A stretch of DNA of 37,479 nucleotides from a bacterium (GTDB lineage: Bacteria > Patescibacteriota > Minisyncoccia > UBA6257 > GWB1-50-10): contig JAUSKB010000025.1 in NCBI GenBank assembly GCA_030647415.1, positions 1 to 37,479 on the forward strand. The letters are read 5' to 3'. The notes beneath the pieces are model-generated. The model worked only from the letters and a program-made list of their open reading frames with translations. It was not told the DNA's origin and did not search any database. Both the position numbers and the translations under genes were made by a program. Each line of letters begins with the position of its first letter. Position 1 is the stretch's first letter. This document shows, one piece after another, positions 27,045-34,776 of this stretch.

Positions 27045-27815
27045 ATGAAATTAACTTTTGACCAACGACTTGCAGCAAACTACAAAAGCACACCGCAAAA
27101 GGTGCGTGTTTTAACGGAACAATGGGTCGATAATTCAATTTTTTGCCCGAATTGTGGACACGTGGATATTGATAAATATCCGAATAATCAGCCAGTTGCC
27201 GATTTTCACTGCTCTAATTGTCGAGAAGAATATGAATTGAAAAGCAAGCAAAGCACAATCGGAACGAAAATTGTAGACGGCGCGTATCGCACGATGCTCG
27301 AACGACTAACGAGTAGCAATAATCCAAACTTTTTTCTACTCAACTACGACTTATCAAATTTTTCAGTTACTAACTTTTTTGTCATACCGAAACACTTTTT
27401 CGTGCCAGAAATTATCGAGAAACGAAAACCGCTTGCGACAACGGCGCGCCGTGCTGGTTGGGTTGGATGCAACATTCTTCTGCAAAGTATTCCGCAAACA
27501 GGCAAAATCTTTTTCGTAAAGAACGGACAAATTGAGTCGAAAGAAAAAGTGCTTGCGGGATGGAAAAAGACATTATTTTTGCGCGATGAAAAGGAAGTTT
27601 CAGCGAAAGGTTGGTTGCTTGACGTAATGCGATGTGTTGAAAAGCTCGTAAAGAAAGAATTCACCCTTGACGAGGTGTATAAGTTTGAAAATGAATTGAG
27701 CAAACTTCATCCCGAAAACAAGCACATTAAAGATAAAATCCGCCAACAATTACAAATTTTACGCGATAAAGATTATCTTAGTTTTATGTCCCGGGGGTAT
27801 TATCGGCTTACATAA
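27045..27815 (+). CDS. dpnI: DpnI-type methyl-directed restriction endonuclease
   Basis: The 256-aa protein aligns by eye along its whole length with DpnI, which cuts G(m6A)TC. The catalytic residues fall at the same numbers: Asp53 in PVADFHC, Glu64 and Lys66 in EEYELKSK. Zinc Cys pairs are C34/C37 and C56/C59. TARRAGWVGCNILLQ and the C-terminal winged helix KDKIRQQLQILRDKDYLSF, which also reads the methylated site, are nearly identical to the family. No Dam-type methylase is nearby, as expected for an enzyme that attacks methylated DNA. The gene is AT-rich and heads a run of four small frames. Confidence 0.93.
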   Translation: MKLTFDQRLAANYKSTPQKVRVLTEQWVDNSIFCPNCGHVDIDKYPNNQPVADFHCSNCREEYELKSKQSTIGTKIVDGAYRTMLERLTSSNNPNFFLLNYDLSNFSVTNFFVIPKHFFVPEIIEKRKPLATTARRAGWVGCNILLQSIPQTGKIFFVKNGQIESKEKVLAGWKKTLFLRDEKEVSAKGWLLDVMRCVEKLVKKEFTLDEVYKFENELSKLHPENKHIKDKIRQQLQILRDKDYLSFMSRGYYRLT

Positions 27816-27817
27816 TT

Positions 27818-28018
27818 ATGGAAATACAACTTTCGCCATTTTGGGTAAAACTTATTTTGAGAATCGTTCCGTATGGACTATCTCATCGTATTTTGATTAT
27901 GTGCCGTGGATACAGCGAGGACTTGCAGAATTTTACCGAGCTTGTTTGGGAAGACGATAAATACTTGGATTTTTACGACAAGGAAACTTATCCCGAATAT
28001 CAGTTATGGCTAACATGA
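27818..28018 (+). CDS. Small unknown protein after dpnI
   Basis: The 66-aa product starts MEIQLSPFWVKLILRIVPYG, with one moderately hydrophobic helix, then an acidic, Tyr/Trp-rich C-terminus (DKYLDFYDKETYPEYQLW). It begins two bases after the dpnI stop and its own stop overlaps the next start (ATGA), so it belongs to the same transcript. No family is recognised. Confidence 0.55.
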   Translation: MEIQLSPFWVKLILRIVPYGLSHRILIMCRGYSEDLQNFTELVWEDDKYLDFYDKETYPEYQLWLT

Positions 28019-28191
28019 ATCACACAAAACTCCAATCACAATATGATAAGATTTATTCCTACTTCAGAACCACTTGTGAACCTTTTGATTTTCTGGAGTG
28101 GGGTGGAAAAGTTTTACAAGTATGGGATGGCAACACAGTAGTTGAGGTGTATCATCTACCAGAGATGGGTTTTATATTGAGAGATAAATAA
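28015..28191 (+). CDS. Small unknown protein
   Basis: From ATG 28015, overlapping the previous stop by ATGA, the product is 58 aa (MNHTKLQSQYDKIYSYFR...). It is acidic/aromatic with a predicted beta end (VVEVYHLPEMGFILRD). No family is recognised. An ATG three codons earlier is possible but the overlap favours 28015. Confidence 0.5.
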   Translation: MNHTKLQSQYDKIYSYFRTTCEPFDFLEWGGKVLQVWDGNTVVEVYHLPEMGFILRDK

Positions 28192-28195
28192 TTAT

Positions 28196-28354
28196 ATGAA
28201 ACTAAAAAAATTTATAAATAAATTGCAGGAAATTAGAAGGAAATATGGAGAAGATGCGGAAGTTATTATGGCTGATTATATTCCCGTTGTTGACCCAGTT
28301 TTTCTATCAGACAAGAATGTGGGAAATAAAGTAGTAATAACTGATCAAAAATGA
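28196..28354 (+). CDS. Small unknown protein
   Basis: A 52-residue frame, MKLKKFINKLQEIRRKYGED then AEVIMADYIPVVDPVF..., starts four bases after the previous stop and overlaps the next start by ATGA. The basic helix and the following EVIMAD segment look coding. Short proteins of this kind (KKFINKLQEIxxKYG-EV) are, from memory, frequent in phage and mobile regions. Function unknown. Confidence 0.5.
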   Translation: MKLKKFINKLQEIRRKYGEDAEVIMADYIPVVDPVFLSDKNVGNKVVITDQK

Positions 28355-28617
28355 AATTTCAAAAAGTTGCTGGCTCGGTTGATGAAAAGTTGCAAACGTG
28401 CGATTTCAAGAAAAAGCAATATCGCAAACTTATGGCACCGCTGAATATCGAGGTCGAATACATCTACATTCTCAATGATTGGTTCAAAATTCCGGCATAC
28501 AAAGACACACTCGATTATGTTATATCAGTCGGGTGTCAGTATTATTTCAATTATTTACCACTACAAAAATTGGGGTTGCCAGTACCCACAAAAGGAGCAT
28601 TAGTTGAGAATATGTGA
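28351..28617 (+). CDS. Unknown, possibly a nuclease fragment
   Basis: The 88-aa product (MKFQKVAGSVDEKLQTCDFK...) contains VAGSVDEKLQ and a Tyr/Trp-rich stretch ending GCQYYFNYLPLQKLGLP. The GSVDEKL type of segment occurs after the catalytic core in some restriction endonucleases, so it may be the C-terminal part of such an enzyme, but this is a weak resemblance. It closes the AT-rich island. Confidence 0.45.
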   Translation: MKFQKVAGSVDEKLQTCDFKKKQYRKLMAPLNIEVEYIYILNDWFKIPAYKDTLDYVISVGCQYYFNYLPLQKLGLPVPTKGALVENM

Positions 28618-28629
28618 CCCCACAAAATT

Positions 28630-29193
28630 ATGCCCCGCGCTATCATCGTGCACGGCTGGAGCGACAGTCCTGCGGGGAGTTGGTTCCCGTGGCTTACGCG
28701 CGAGCTTGAGGCGAGGGGATTCGCGGTCACGGTCCCTGCGATGCCCGACCCTGATGCGCCGAAAATCGAGGCGTGGGTGGCGAAACTTCAGGAAACCATT
28801 GGAACACCAGATGACAACCTCGTGCTCGTTGGCCACAGCGTCGGATGCCAGACCATTCTGCGATATCTCGAATCGTTGCCGGAAGACACGCGAGTCGGGC
28901 GGGTAGTTCTTGTCGCACCGTGGTTCACACTCCAAAACCTCGGCGAGGATGAAAAGGAAGTCGCCAAGCCGTGGCTCACATCGCCCATGGACCTCGCGAA
29001 GGTCCGGACACGCGCGGCATCATTCGCGGCCATCGTTTCCGACAACGACCCGTATGTTCCTATGGAGCCGACCGCGACCATACTCCGGGGCACGCTCGGT
29101 GCAACAGTCGCAGTGGAAGCAGGTAAAGGGCACGTATCCGGCGAGGATGGCGTGACGGAGCTTCCGTCGATCTTGAGTGCCGCAATCGGCTAG
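28630..29193 (+). CDS. RBBP9/YdeN-family serine hydrolase
   Basis: The 187-aa alpha/beta hydrolase begins RAIIVHGWSDSPAGSWFPWL, has the nucleophile elbow LVGHSVGCQT, the acid in IVSDNDPYVP and the His in AGKGHVSGEDG. Order and size fit the small RBBP9/YdeN group; substrates are unknown. GC content returns to the chromosome norm here, marking the right edge of the island. Confidence 0.88.
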   Translation: MPRAIIVHGWSDSPAGSWFPWLTRELEARGFAVTVPAMPDPDAPKIEAWVAKLQETIGTPDDNLVLVGHSVGCQTILRYLESLPEDTRVGRVVLVAPWFTLQNLGEDEKEVAKPWLTSPMDLAKVRTRAASFAAIVSDNDPYVPMEPTATILRGTLGATVAVEAGKGHVSGEDGVTELPSILSAAIG

Positions 29194-29411
29194 CTCGGCA
29201 TTTGGGCTAATGGGTATTCCTGCCCGCCCCTGCCTACCGGTCACACCCCGCCAAAGGCGAGGTTCCGCTCCGGCGGGACCGTGGGCAGGCAGATTTGGTG
29301 GGAGTTAGCCAGCAATGGGTGAACAGTATGAATGCTGTCACCTCGGCATTTTTTGTTTGTTGTTGGTTGTCCCTCGCTCCTGCTCGGGATGAATCATTTG
29401 TTGTTGGTTAC
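29194..29411. other. Spacer with hairpins and family A sequence
   Basis: No gene is seen. CTGCCT...AGGCAG with GGTC/GACC inside (about 29229-29291) forms a long imperfect hairpin. TTTGTTGTTGGTTGTCCCTC and TTTGTTGTTGGTTA (29358-29410) are two family A right arms in direct orientation with no left arm. Confidence 0.45.
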
Positions 29412-29419
29412 GCTTGCGC

Positions 29420-29425
29420 TACACT
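29420..29425 (+). promoter_or_regulatory. -10 box for the first glycosyltransferase (leaderless)
   Basis: TACACT ends six bases before ATG 29432. The -35 region is family A sequence (TTTGTT with a 17-base spacer), a weak match. Confidence 0.45.
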
Positions 29426-29431
29426 GATGGT

Positions 29432-30610
29432 ATGCGTGTCGCCATCCTCCATGACTACTTAAACCAGCTCGGCGGCGCGGAGCGGGTGCTTCAGGTACTT
29501 TTGGACATGTTCCCGGGTGCCGACCTCTACACGCTGTTCTACGATGCAGTGCGGACCGAGGGTCGGTTCGCGCGGCAGGTGACGAAAACGAGCGCGCTCG
29601 ACATTCCCTTCATCCGCGACCGGCACCGTGCCTTCATCCCGCTCCTCCCGTGGGCGGCACGCTCGGTCTCCTCGCCCACGCGCTACGACCTCGTCATCTC
29701 ATCGACTGCAAGCTACGCGAAGGGGTTTCGGGTGGACGGCTTGTGCCACGTCGCCTACTGCTACACGCCGCTCCGGTACGCCTGGGAGCGGGAGTACGTG
29801 GATGCGATTCCGTTCCTGCCGGGGTTTGCAAAGCGGCTCATCGCGCCGATCGTCGCGCGCTCGCTCCAGAAATGGGACTTCGCCGCCGCGCAGCGACCGA
29901 ACCTCTTCATCGCTATTTCGGAGCATATTGCTGGGAAGGTGCGTGCCTACTACCGCCGCGACCCGATTGTCATCTACCCGCCGGTCGACACCGAGATGTT
30001 CTTTCCCGAGCCGGTCGGGCTCACCCGAACGACTATTCAGTCGGGCGGGGAGCGAGGAAGCTACTTTCTCATGGTCGGGCGGCTTCTCCACTACAAGCGG
30101 TTCGACCTCGGCATCCAGGCGGCGGTGCGCCTTCGTCGACCAGTCCGGATTGTCGGCGATGGACCGGATGGATCGCGGCTCCGGCGGCTCGTGAATTCGC
30201 CATTCGTCGAATTCATTCCACGCGTCACGGACCAGGAACTTCGTTTACTGTACTCGAACGCAACGGCGCTCGTGTTTCCGCAGGTGGAGGACTTCGGACT
30301 CGTTGCCGCGGAGGCGCTCGCCTGCGGCACACCCGTGGTTGCGTACGCGAAGGGCGGCGGCGGGGAGATTGTCGAGGATGGCGTAACCGGCGTGCTCGTG
30401 GCGGACCAGACGGTGGATGCGTTCACGGATGGGATGCGGCGCGTCGGCGCGATGACGTTCGACCGCCTCACGCTTCGGGCCGCCACAGAGCGTTTCTCAA
30501 CGAAACGATTTCAGAGCGAATTTCTCGGCGCTATCCAGTCGGCGGGCGTGCCGCTCGAACGTTCCGTCGCCCGCACGATCAAGCGGGTCACGTATGCACG
30601 TCGCCGTTGA
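29432..30610 (+). CDS. GT4-type glycosyltransferase
   Basis: The 392-aa GT-B enzyme begins MRVAILHDYLNQLGGAERVL, an acceptor-side motif of family GT4. The C-terminal half has LMVGRLLHYKRFDLGIQA, VRIVGDGPDG and the E-x7-E donor site in FPQVEDFGLVAAEALACGTP. It would transfer a sugar from an NDP donor to a cell-surface glycan or lipid. ATG 29432 is chosen over 29414 because of the -10 box. It overlaps the next glycosyltransferase by 17 nt. Confidence 0.92.
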   Translation: MRVAILHDYLNQLGGAERVLQVLLDMFPGADLYTLFYDAVRTEGRFARQVTKTSALDIPFIRDRHRAFIPLLPWAARSVSSPTRYDLVISSTASYAKGFRVDGLCHVAYCYTPLRYAWEREYVDAIPFLPGFAKRLIAPIVARSLQKWDFAAAQRPNLFIAISEHIAGKVRAYYRRDPIVIYPPVDTEMFFPEPVGLTRTTIQSGGERGSYFLMVGRLLHYKRFDLGIQAAVRLRRPVRIVGDGPDGSRLRRLVNSPFVEFIPRVTDQELRLLYSNATALVFPQVEDFGLVAAEALACGTPVVAYAKGGGGEIVEDGVTGVLVADQTVDAFTDGMRRVGAMTFDRLTLRAATERFSTKRFQSEFLGAIQSAGVPLERSVARTIKRVTYARRR

Positions 30611-31760
30611 TATCCGGCTCCTCACGACCGGGAAGACGACCGGAGTCGAGGAGTATACCCGAGCGCTTATTGATGCCCTGCTCCGCCGCGCGGATGGCCA
30701 CCACTACACGCTGGTGTACAACGGGCTCGTCCGTGCGCCGCTCCCGGCGCGGTGGTTAAATCATCCAAAGGCGCGGGTGGTCACTGCCCGTATCCCGAAC
30801 AAGTTCCTGGACGCCGCGCTCTGGCTCACCTATGAACCGCACCTCGGCCGTTTTTGCATGGAGCCGCCGGACCTTGTCTACTCGCCGCACCTCAATATCG
30901 TCGCGCCGCCGCCGGGCGTGCCGCGCGTCATGACCATCCATGACCTCTCCTTTCGACACTATCCGGAGTTTGTGCTCCTGCGCCGCCGTCTCTGGAATTG
31001 GTTTCAGGCATACGAAGCGCGCGCCCGGTCCGCCGATGCGGTGGTGGCGGTCTCGGAGTTCACCCGTCGGGACGTCATCGAGACCCTCGGTGTCGCATCA
31101 GAGCGCGTCCATGCCATCTACCCCGGCCGAAATTCGGTGTACCGCCCGTATGCACCCCACGACCCGGAGCTTGCGGTGTTTCGGACGGCGCACCCAGAGT
31201 TTGCCGCACCGTTTATCCTTACCGTTGGGACAGTGGAACCGCGAAAGAACCACCGTGCGGCGATTCGTGCGTTTGCCGCGCTGAAACGGAATCCGGCGTA
31301 CCGAGCGCTCAAACTCGTCATCGCCGGGCAGTGGGGCTGGAAGTATGGTACGATACGAAAAGAGGCCGCAGTGACGCACTGCGCGGCGGACATTCTGTGG
31401 TGGCGGACCGCGACCGAACGAGAACTCCGCACCCTCTATACGCTCGCACGCGTCATGGTGTACCCCTCGTGGTTTGAAGGATTCGGTTTCCCACCGCTCG
31501 AGGCGATGGCGTGCGGTACGCCGGTTGTGACGTCAAACCGCTCCTCCCTGCCGGAGGTGGTGGGGGAGGCGGCGCTTACCGTGAGCCCGTGGGACCCAGC
31601 GGAGCTCGCGGCAGCCATTGCCGCCGTTTTCCCCGATGGTCCGCTCCGCGATCGGTTCATCGCGGCGGGGTTCCGGAACATTGATCGGTTCGACTGGGAC
31701 CGCACCGCCGACCAACTCGTCTCCCTCTTCGAGTCGCTTGTCGTGGAACGTAAAGTCTGA
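30594..31760 (+). CDS. GT4-type glycosyltransferase
   Basis: The 388-aa enzyme begins [20 protein letters not shown], has [14 protein letters not shown] and [20 protein letters not shown], and the donor motif [20 protein letters not shown]. It resembles mannosyl- or rhamnosyl-type GT4 enzymes of surface polysaccharide pathways; the sugar cannot be told. Its start lies inside the preceding gene (17-nt overlap), so both are co-translated. DUF4012 follows. Confidence 0.92.
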   Translation: MHVAVDIRLLTTGKTTGVEEYTRALIDALLRRADGHHYTLVYNGLVRAPLPARWLNHPKARVVTARIPNKFLDAALWLTYEPHLGRFCMEPPDLVYSPHLNIVAPPPGVPRVMTIHDLSFRHYPEFVLLRRRLWNWFQAYEARARSADAVVAVSEFTRRDVIETLGVASERVHAIYPGRNSVYRPYAPHDPELAVFRTAHPEFAAPFILTVGTVEPRKNHRAAIRAFAALKRNPAYRALKLVIAGQWGWKYGTIRKEAAVTHCAADILWWRTATERELRTLYTLARVMVYPSWFEGFGFPPLEAMACGTPVVTSNRSSLPEVVGEAALTVSPWDPAELAAAIAAVFPDGPLRDRFIAAGFRNIDRFDWDRTADQLVSLFESLVVERKV

Positions 31761-31766
31761 ATTCCG

Positions 31767-31790
31767 TTGTAGGTTGTTGGTTGTTTATTG
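31767..31790 (+). repeat. Family A right half before the DUF4012 gene
   Basis: GTTGTAGGTTGTTGGTTGTT lies in the 42-nt spacer without a left arm. It resembles the right arms at 1354, 2640 and 36797. Confidence 0.5.
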
Positions 31791-31802
31791 TCGATTACCT
31801 CA

Positions 31803-33911
31803 ATGCCCACCCTCGTCCCGCATAAGAACATCGAACCGATACTGATGGATATCCGGCGGCCGGGTGCCACTCGGCAGGCGCCGGTATTCCGGTCAATTGT
31901 ACACCTCGAGCGGTCGCCGGAGCAGACTTCGAGGTTTGCGGCCTCCGCCAGCCGGCGGACGGCGCGCCGGGTGGTTTTCGCAGTCCTTACGGCACTCATT
32001 GTCGGCCTTAGCACTGGTACCTGGTGGTCGCTCCATGAGGTTCAGCGGTTGACGCAATCTCTATCCGGTCGCGGCGACATCGTCGCACAGAACTTCATCT
32101 TGGCACTCGAGGCCTTAACCGCGTTCAAGCCGGGGGAGGCGCACGCCTATCTGGTCAACAACGAGCAGGCGATGAAGGACCTCTCCGGATCGCTCGGCGT
32201 TACGGAGCGCGCAATGCTGAATGTTGCCGGCGGCATGGTACCTGCTATCAAGGCAAGCACCGCCATTTTTGGCAGCGCCGCGAAGCTGAATGAGCAGTTC
32301 CTGGATCTCTCAAGCCTCCTCATGGAGTTTCAGGCGCACGGACTTGTTTACTTCCAATCCGACGGGGAGCGGCTCCTCGTGCTTTTCGGGCGCATACGGG
32401 CGAGCATCGCGGACATCAGCGCGACCACCAAGGAGCTCAAAAATTCCACTGCGTCGTTGCGCGGCGCCTCGAGTTTCGTGGCATCGCTTGATGACGAGCT
32501 CGGCGAGCACTACCTGAAGCGCGCCGCAGACCTCTACCAGGTGGAGCAGTTTCTTGATGCGCTCCTTGCATTTCTTTCCTCCGATTCCGATCGCCATTTT
32601 CTGATACTATTTCAGAACCCAGCAGAACTTCGGCCGGGCGGCGGGTTCATCGGGAGTTACGCAGACCTCACCATCCGTCGCGGGCAGCTCGCGAACCTCG
32701 ACGTGCGGGATATTTACGACCCGGACGGACAGCTTGCGCTGAACGTCACGCCACCGACGCCGCTCCGGACCTTGACCGAGCGGTGGGGCGCCCGCGACGC
32801 GAACTGGTTTTTTGATTTCCCGACCTCGGCACGGACCGTGCTCGGACTCCTGGAAAGCTCGAAGATGTATTCAGAGCGGCACACGACCTTCGAGGGCGCG
32901 CTTGCGTTAAACATCGACATTGTGAAGACAATCCTTGGAGCAGTCGGCCCCATCAAACTTCCCGACTACACGTTCACCGTGACCGCGGACAACTTCCTCT
33001 CGGAGGTCCAGCGCGAGGTTGAGACTGGAGCGGACAACAAGGCGGGGCACCCGAAGCGGATCCTCTCCGTGCTCACGCCCATCATTCTCGAGCGGCTGAA
33101 CAGTTTATCACCGGAGGCACATATGGCGCTCCTGGACGCGTTCGGGGCGCATCTCACGCGGAAGGACATTATGGTGTACATGAAGGACCCCACACTTGCC
33201 ACCTACTTTGCCGCTCGGGGCGTGGATGGCGCGGTGTACACCCAGCCGACCGGGTTCTGGGGTAGCTACGTGGGTGTGGTGGATGCGAACGTGGCGGGCG
33301 GCAAGTCCGACGCCTTCATTACGCAGACCATTGATGCGCGCATCGATGTGGATACGGACGGCGGCGTACTCACGGACCTCGCGGTCACTCGGGCGCACGC
33401 GGGCGACAAGCAAAAGGACCCGTGGTGGCGCACGACGAACCAGAACTACCTCCAGGTGTATACATTGCCAGGCTCAACACTCGTCGGCCTTTCGGGCAAT
33501 GATGTGAAAACCATGGTGACCGCGGAATCGGAGGGGAACGACTTCACCGCGAACACGGATTTGGACCGCATCGAGCGCACGACGACGTTCCTCGCGTCCG
33601 AGAACGCCTGGTCGCTCCAGGCGTTCGGGAAACAGGTATTCGCAACCTGGTTCAATGTGGCGGCGGGGAAGCGCAAGACACTTGAGGTCCGCTACCAGAC
33701 GCCGGACACGACCGGCGAGGCGGTAGTGCCGGGGCGGCAGTTCACCTTTGTGTTCGACCGGCAGTCGGGCGTGAAGACCTCGCTCCGGGCCGCCATTCTT
33801 GCCCCCATCGGGTACGAGTGGGCGGAGGCGCGCGGTTCTGCCTTTGTCATCGAGGAGCCGGACCCGCCGGCCCGTATTGAGACAAAGCTCACGCTGGTGA
33901 AACAGTTGTAG
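31803..33911 (+). CDS. DUF4012 membrane protein
   Basis: The 702-aa protein has one membrane segment near residue 65 ([19 protein letters not shown]), a long helical region, and a DUF4012 core: [29 protein letters not shown], then [18 protein letters not shown]-terminal beta domains follow. DUF4012 proteins lie beside glycosyltransferases in many CPR and actinobacterial genomes and are thought to act in surface polysaccharide handling. The start is ATG 31803 rather than TTG 31788. It ends the three-gene surface operon. Confidence 0.85.
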   Translation: MPTLVPHKNIEPILMDIRRPGATRQAPVFRSIVHLERSPEQTSRFAASASRRTARRVVFAVLTALIVGLSTGTWWSLHEVQRLTQSLSGRGDIVAQNFILALEALTAFKPGEAHAYLVNNEQAMKDLSGSLGVTERAMLNVAGGMVPAIKASTAIFGSAAKLNEQFLDLSSLLMEFQAHGLVYFQSDGERLLVLFGRIRASIADISATTKELKNSTASLRGASSFVASLDDELGEHYLKRAADLYQVEQFLDALLAFLSSDSDRHFLILFQNPAELRPGGGFIGSYADLTIRRGQLANLDVRDIYDPDGQLALNVTPPTPLRTLTERWGARDANWFFDFPTSARTVLGLLESSKMYSERHTTFEGALALNIDIVKTILGAVGPIKLPDYTFTVTADNFLSEVQREVETGADNKAGHPKRILSVLTPIILERLNSLSPEAHMALLDAFGAHLTRKDIMVYMKDPTLATYFAARGVDGAVYTQPTGFWGSYVGVVDANVAGGKSDAFITQTIDARIDVDTDGGVLTDLAVTRAHAGDKQKDPWWRTTNQNYLQVYTLPGSTLVGLSGNDVKTMVTAESEGNDFTANTDLDRIERTTTFLASENAWSLQAFGKQVFATWFNVAAGKRKTLEVRYQTPDTTGEAVVPGRQFTFVFDRQSGVKTSLRAAILAPIGYEWAEARGSAFVIEEPDPPARIETKLTLVKQL

Positions 33912-33994
33912 TGTGTACCCTGGAGCGTGAATCCTGAAATGTAAAATGGAACCGACAATGATACGCAATCCACCCCCCGGCGCGAACGGCGCAA

Positions 33995-34034
33995 CAATCG
34001 GGTGCTATGCCATAGCATAGCACCCGATTGTTTT
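33995..34034. repeat. Palindrome P, copy 1 (downstream of trpR-like gene)
   Basis: 15-bp arms CAATCGGGTGCTATG and CATAGCACCCGATTG (33995-34009, 34016-34030), followed by TTTT on +. The inner 25 nt (34001-34025) are identical to 34580-34604 upstream of the trpR-like gene. It may serve as a + strand terminator for DUF4012 and as an operator copy. Confidence 0.75.
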
Positions 34035-34110
34035 ATTGCCCCGATTGTATTCGAAGTGTCCGGATCCTAAACAGAATTTGCCCTGCGACAGCTGGCGGCT
34101 TGTCAGACCA

Positions 34111-34169
34111 TAGAACCCATCTCAAAAATAGATTTTTATGCGCCCGGTCTATTTTTGAGATAGGTTCTA
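34111..34169. terminator. Hairpin at the 3' end of the trpR-like gene
   Basis: 21-nt arms at 34111-34131 and 34149-34169 match at 20 positions (CTATTTTTGAGAT core). The stop codon of the - strand gene lies within the right arm. Probably a terminator for that gene; it also could act on the + strand. Confidence 0.65.
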
Positions 34170-34559
34170 GTGGAGCCGCACGCGACCGTATTTCGTCTTC
34201 CGATAGTTTTGTATCTCGCCGGAGTGGTAATCCGGCATACCTCTCCCGGGACCTCGTTTCCGCTCCGTTTTTCCGCGCTCCCAGTAGCTCCGGTATCCAT
34301 GCTCACCCACCGATTTCTTCAAGACGCTGATGGTCTGCGGCGAGAGCCACAGTTCGTCGGCGATTCGCCGGTACGAGATTCCGGCGCCGATGCGCTCAAG
34401 CGCCGCGGCGCGGATGACGAGCGCATGGCGCTCGCGGGGAGTGACGAGCGGTTCCAGCCGCGCCCGTGACCGTATGAGCTTCTTCCAACACGCCGCCTCC
34501 CACTCCTTTCGAGAGGCGTAGTGACTCACGGGCGGTATCAAGAAAGCGTTCCGTGCCAT
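34167..34559 (-). CDS. TrpR/YerC-like transcription regulator
   Basis: The 130-aa protein has the TrpR-superfamily arrangement: TPRERHALVIRAAALERI, then a helix-turn-helix ISYRRIADELWLSPQTISVL (about residues 61-80). The C-terminus is basic (KRGPGRGMPDYHSGEIQNYR). Such proteins are common in CPR; the ligand is unknown. Its -10 box is TATACT (34575-34570). A palindrome (34580-34604) covers the -35 position and a second copy lies beyond the 3' end, so autoregulation is likely. It stands alone between DUF4012 and lepA. Confidence 0.75.
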   Translation of the reverse strand: MARNAFLIPPVSHYASRKEWEAACWKKLIRSRARLEPLVTPRERHALVIRAAALERIGAGISYRRIADELWLSPQTISVLKKSVGEHGYRSYWERGKTERKRGPGRGMPDYHSGEIQNYRKTKYGRVRLH

Positions 34560-34569
34560 ACGTTCCAGT

Positions 34570-34575
34570 AGTATA
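34570..34575 (-). promoter_or_regulatory. -10 box of the trpR-like gene
   Basis: TATACT on the - strand, ten bases before ATG 34559, so the leader would be about three bases. The palindrome at 34580-34604 abuts it. Confidence 0.5.
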
Positions 34576-34579
34576 CCAT

Positions 34580-34604
34580 GGTGCTATGCCATAGCATAGC
34601 ACCC
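34580..34604. promoter_or_regulatory. Palindrome P, copy 2: likely operator
   Basis: GGTGCTATG and CATAGCACC arms with CCATAG between; all 25 bases equal 34001-34025. It lies where the -35 of the trpR-like gene would be. Two overlapping dyads are present (TGCTATG-C-CATAGCA and the outer one), as expected for a tandem dimer site. Operator function is inferred from position. Confidence 0.55.
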
Positions 34605-34705
34605 GTTGGATTTTTCGCTATTTCCAGCGTATGGGGTGTTTTCATCTCAAAAAATCATACGCCGGAACTAGTATTACCCATTCGGCATGAATCATCTGAA
34701 GGGAT

Positions 34706-34734
34706 TTTACGGATGGGCGGGGTTCCGGTACTCT
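34706..34734 (+). promoter_or_regulatory. Promoter of lepA
   Basis: TTTACG (34706-34711), 17 bases, TACTCT (34729-34734). The start would be near 34741, giving a leader of about 36 nt without a Shine-Dalgarno. Confidence 0.5.
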
Positions 34735-34776
34735 AACTAGGCTATTCACGCCCAGGCGCGGCGGAACAGCGTTTCC

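Noticed and set aside
29628-30759. Overlapping long + strand frames in the first glycosyltransferase
   Set aside because: They are out-of-frame readings of a GC-rich gene with complete GT4 motifs in the chosen frame.
33995-34604. Insertion sequence bounded by the two identical palindromes
   Set aside because: The only gene between is a DNA-binding regulator of TrpR type without transposase motifs, and the ends are internal palindromes rather than terminal inverted repeats; no target duplication is seen.
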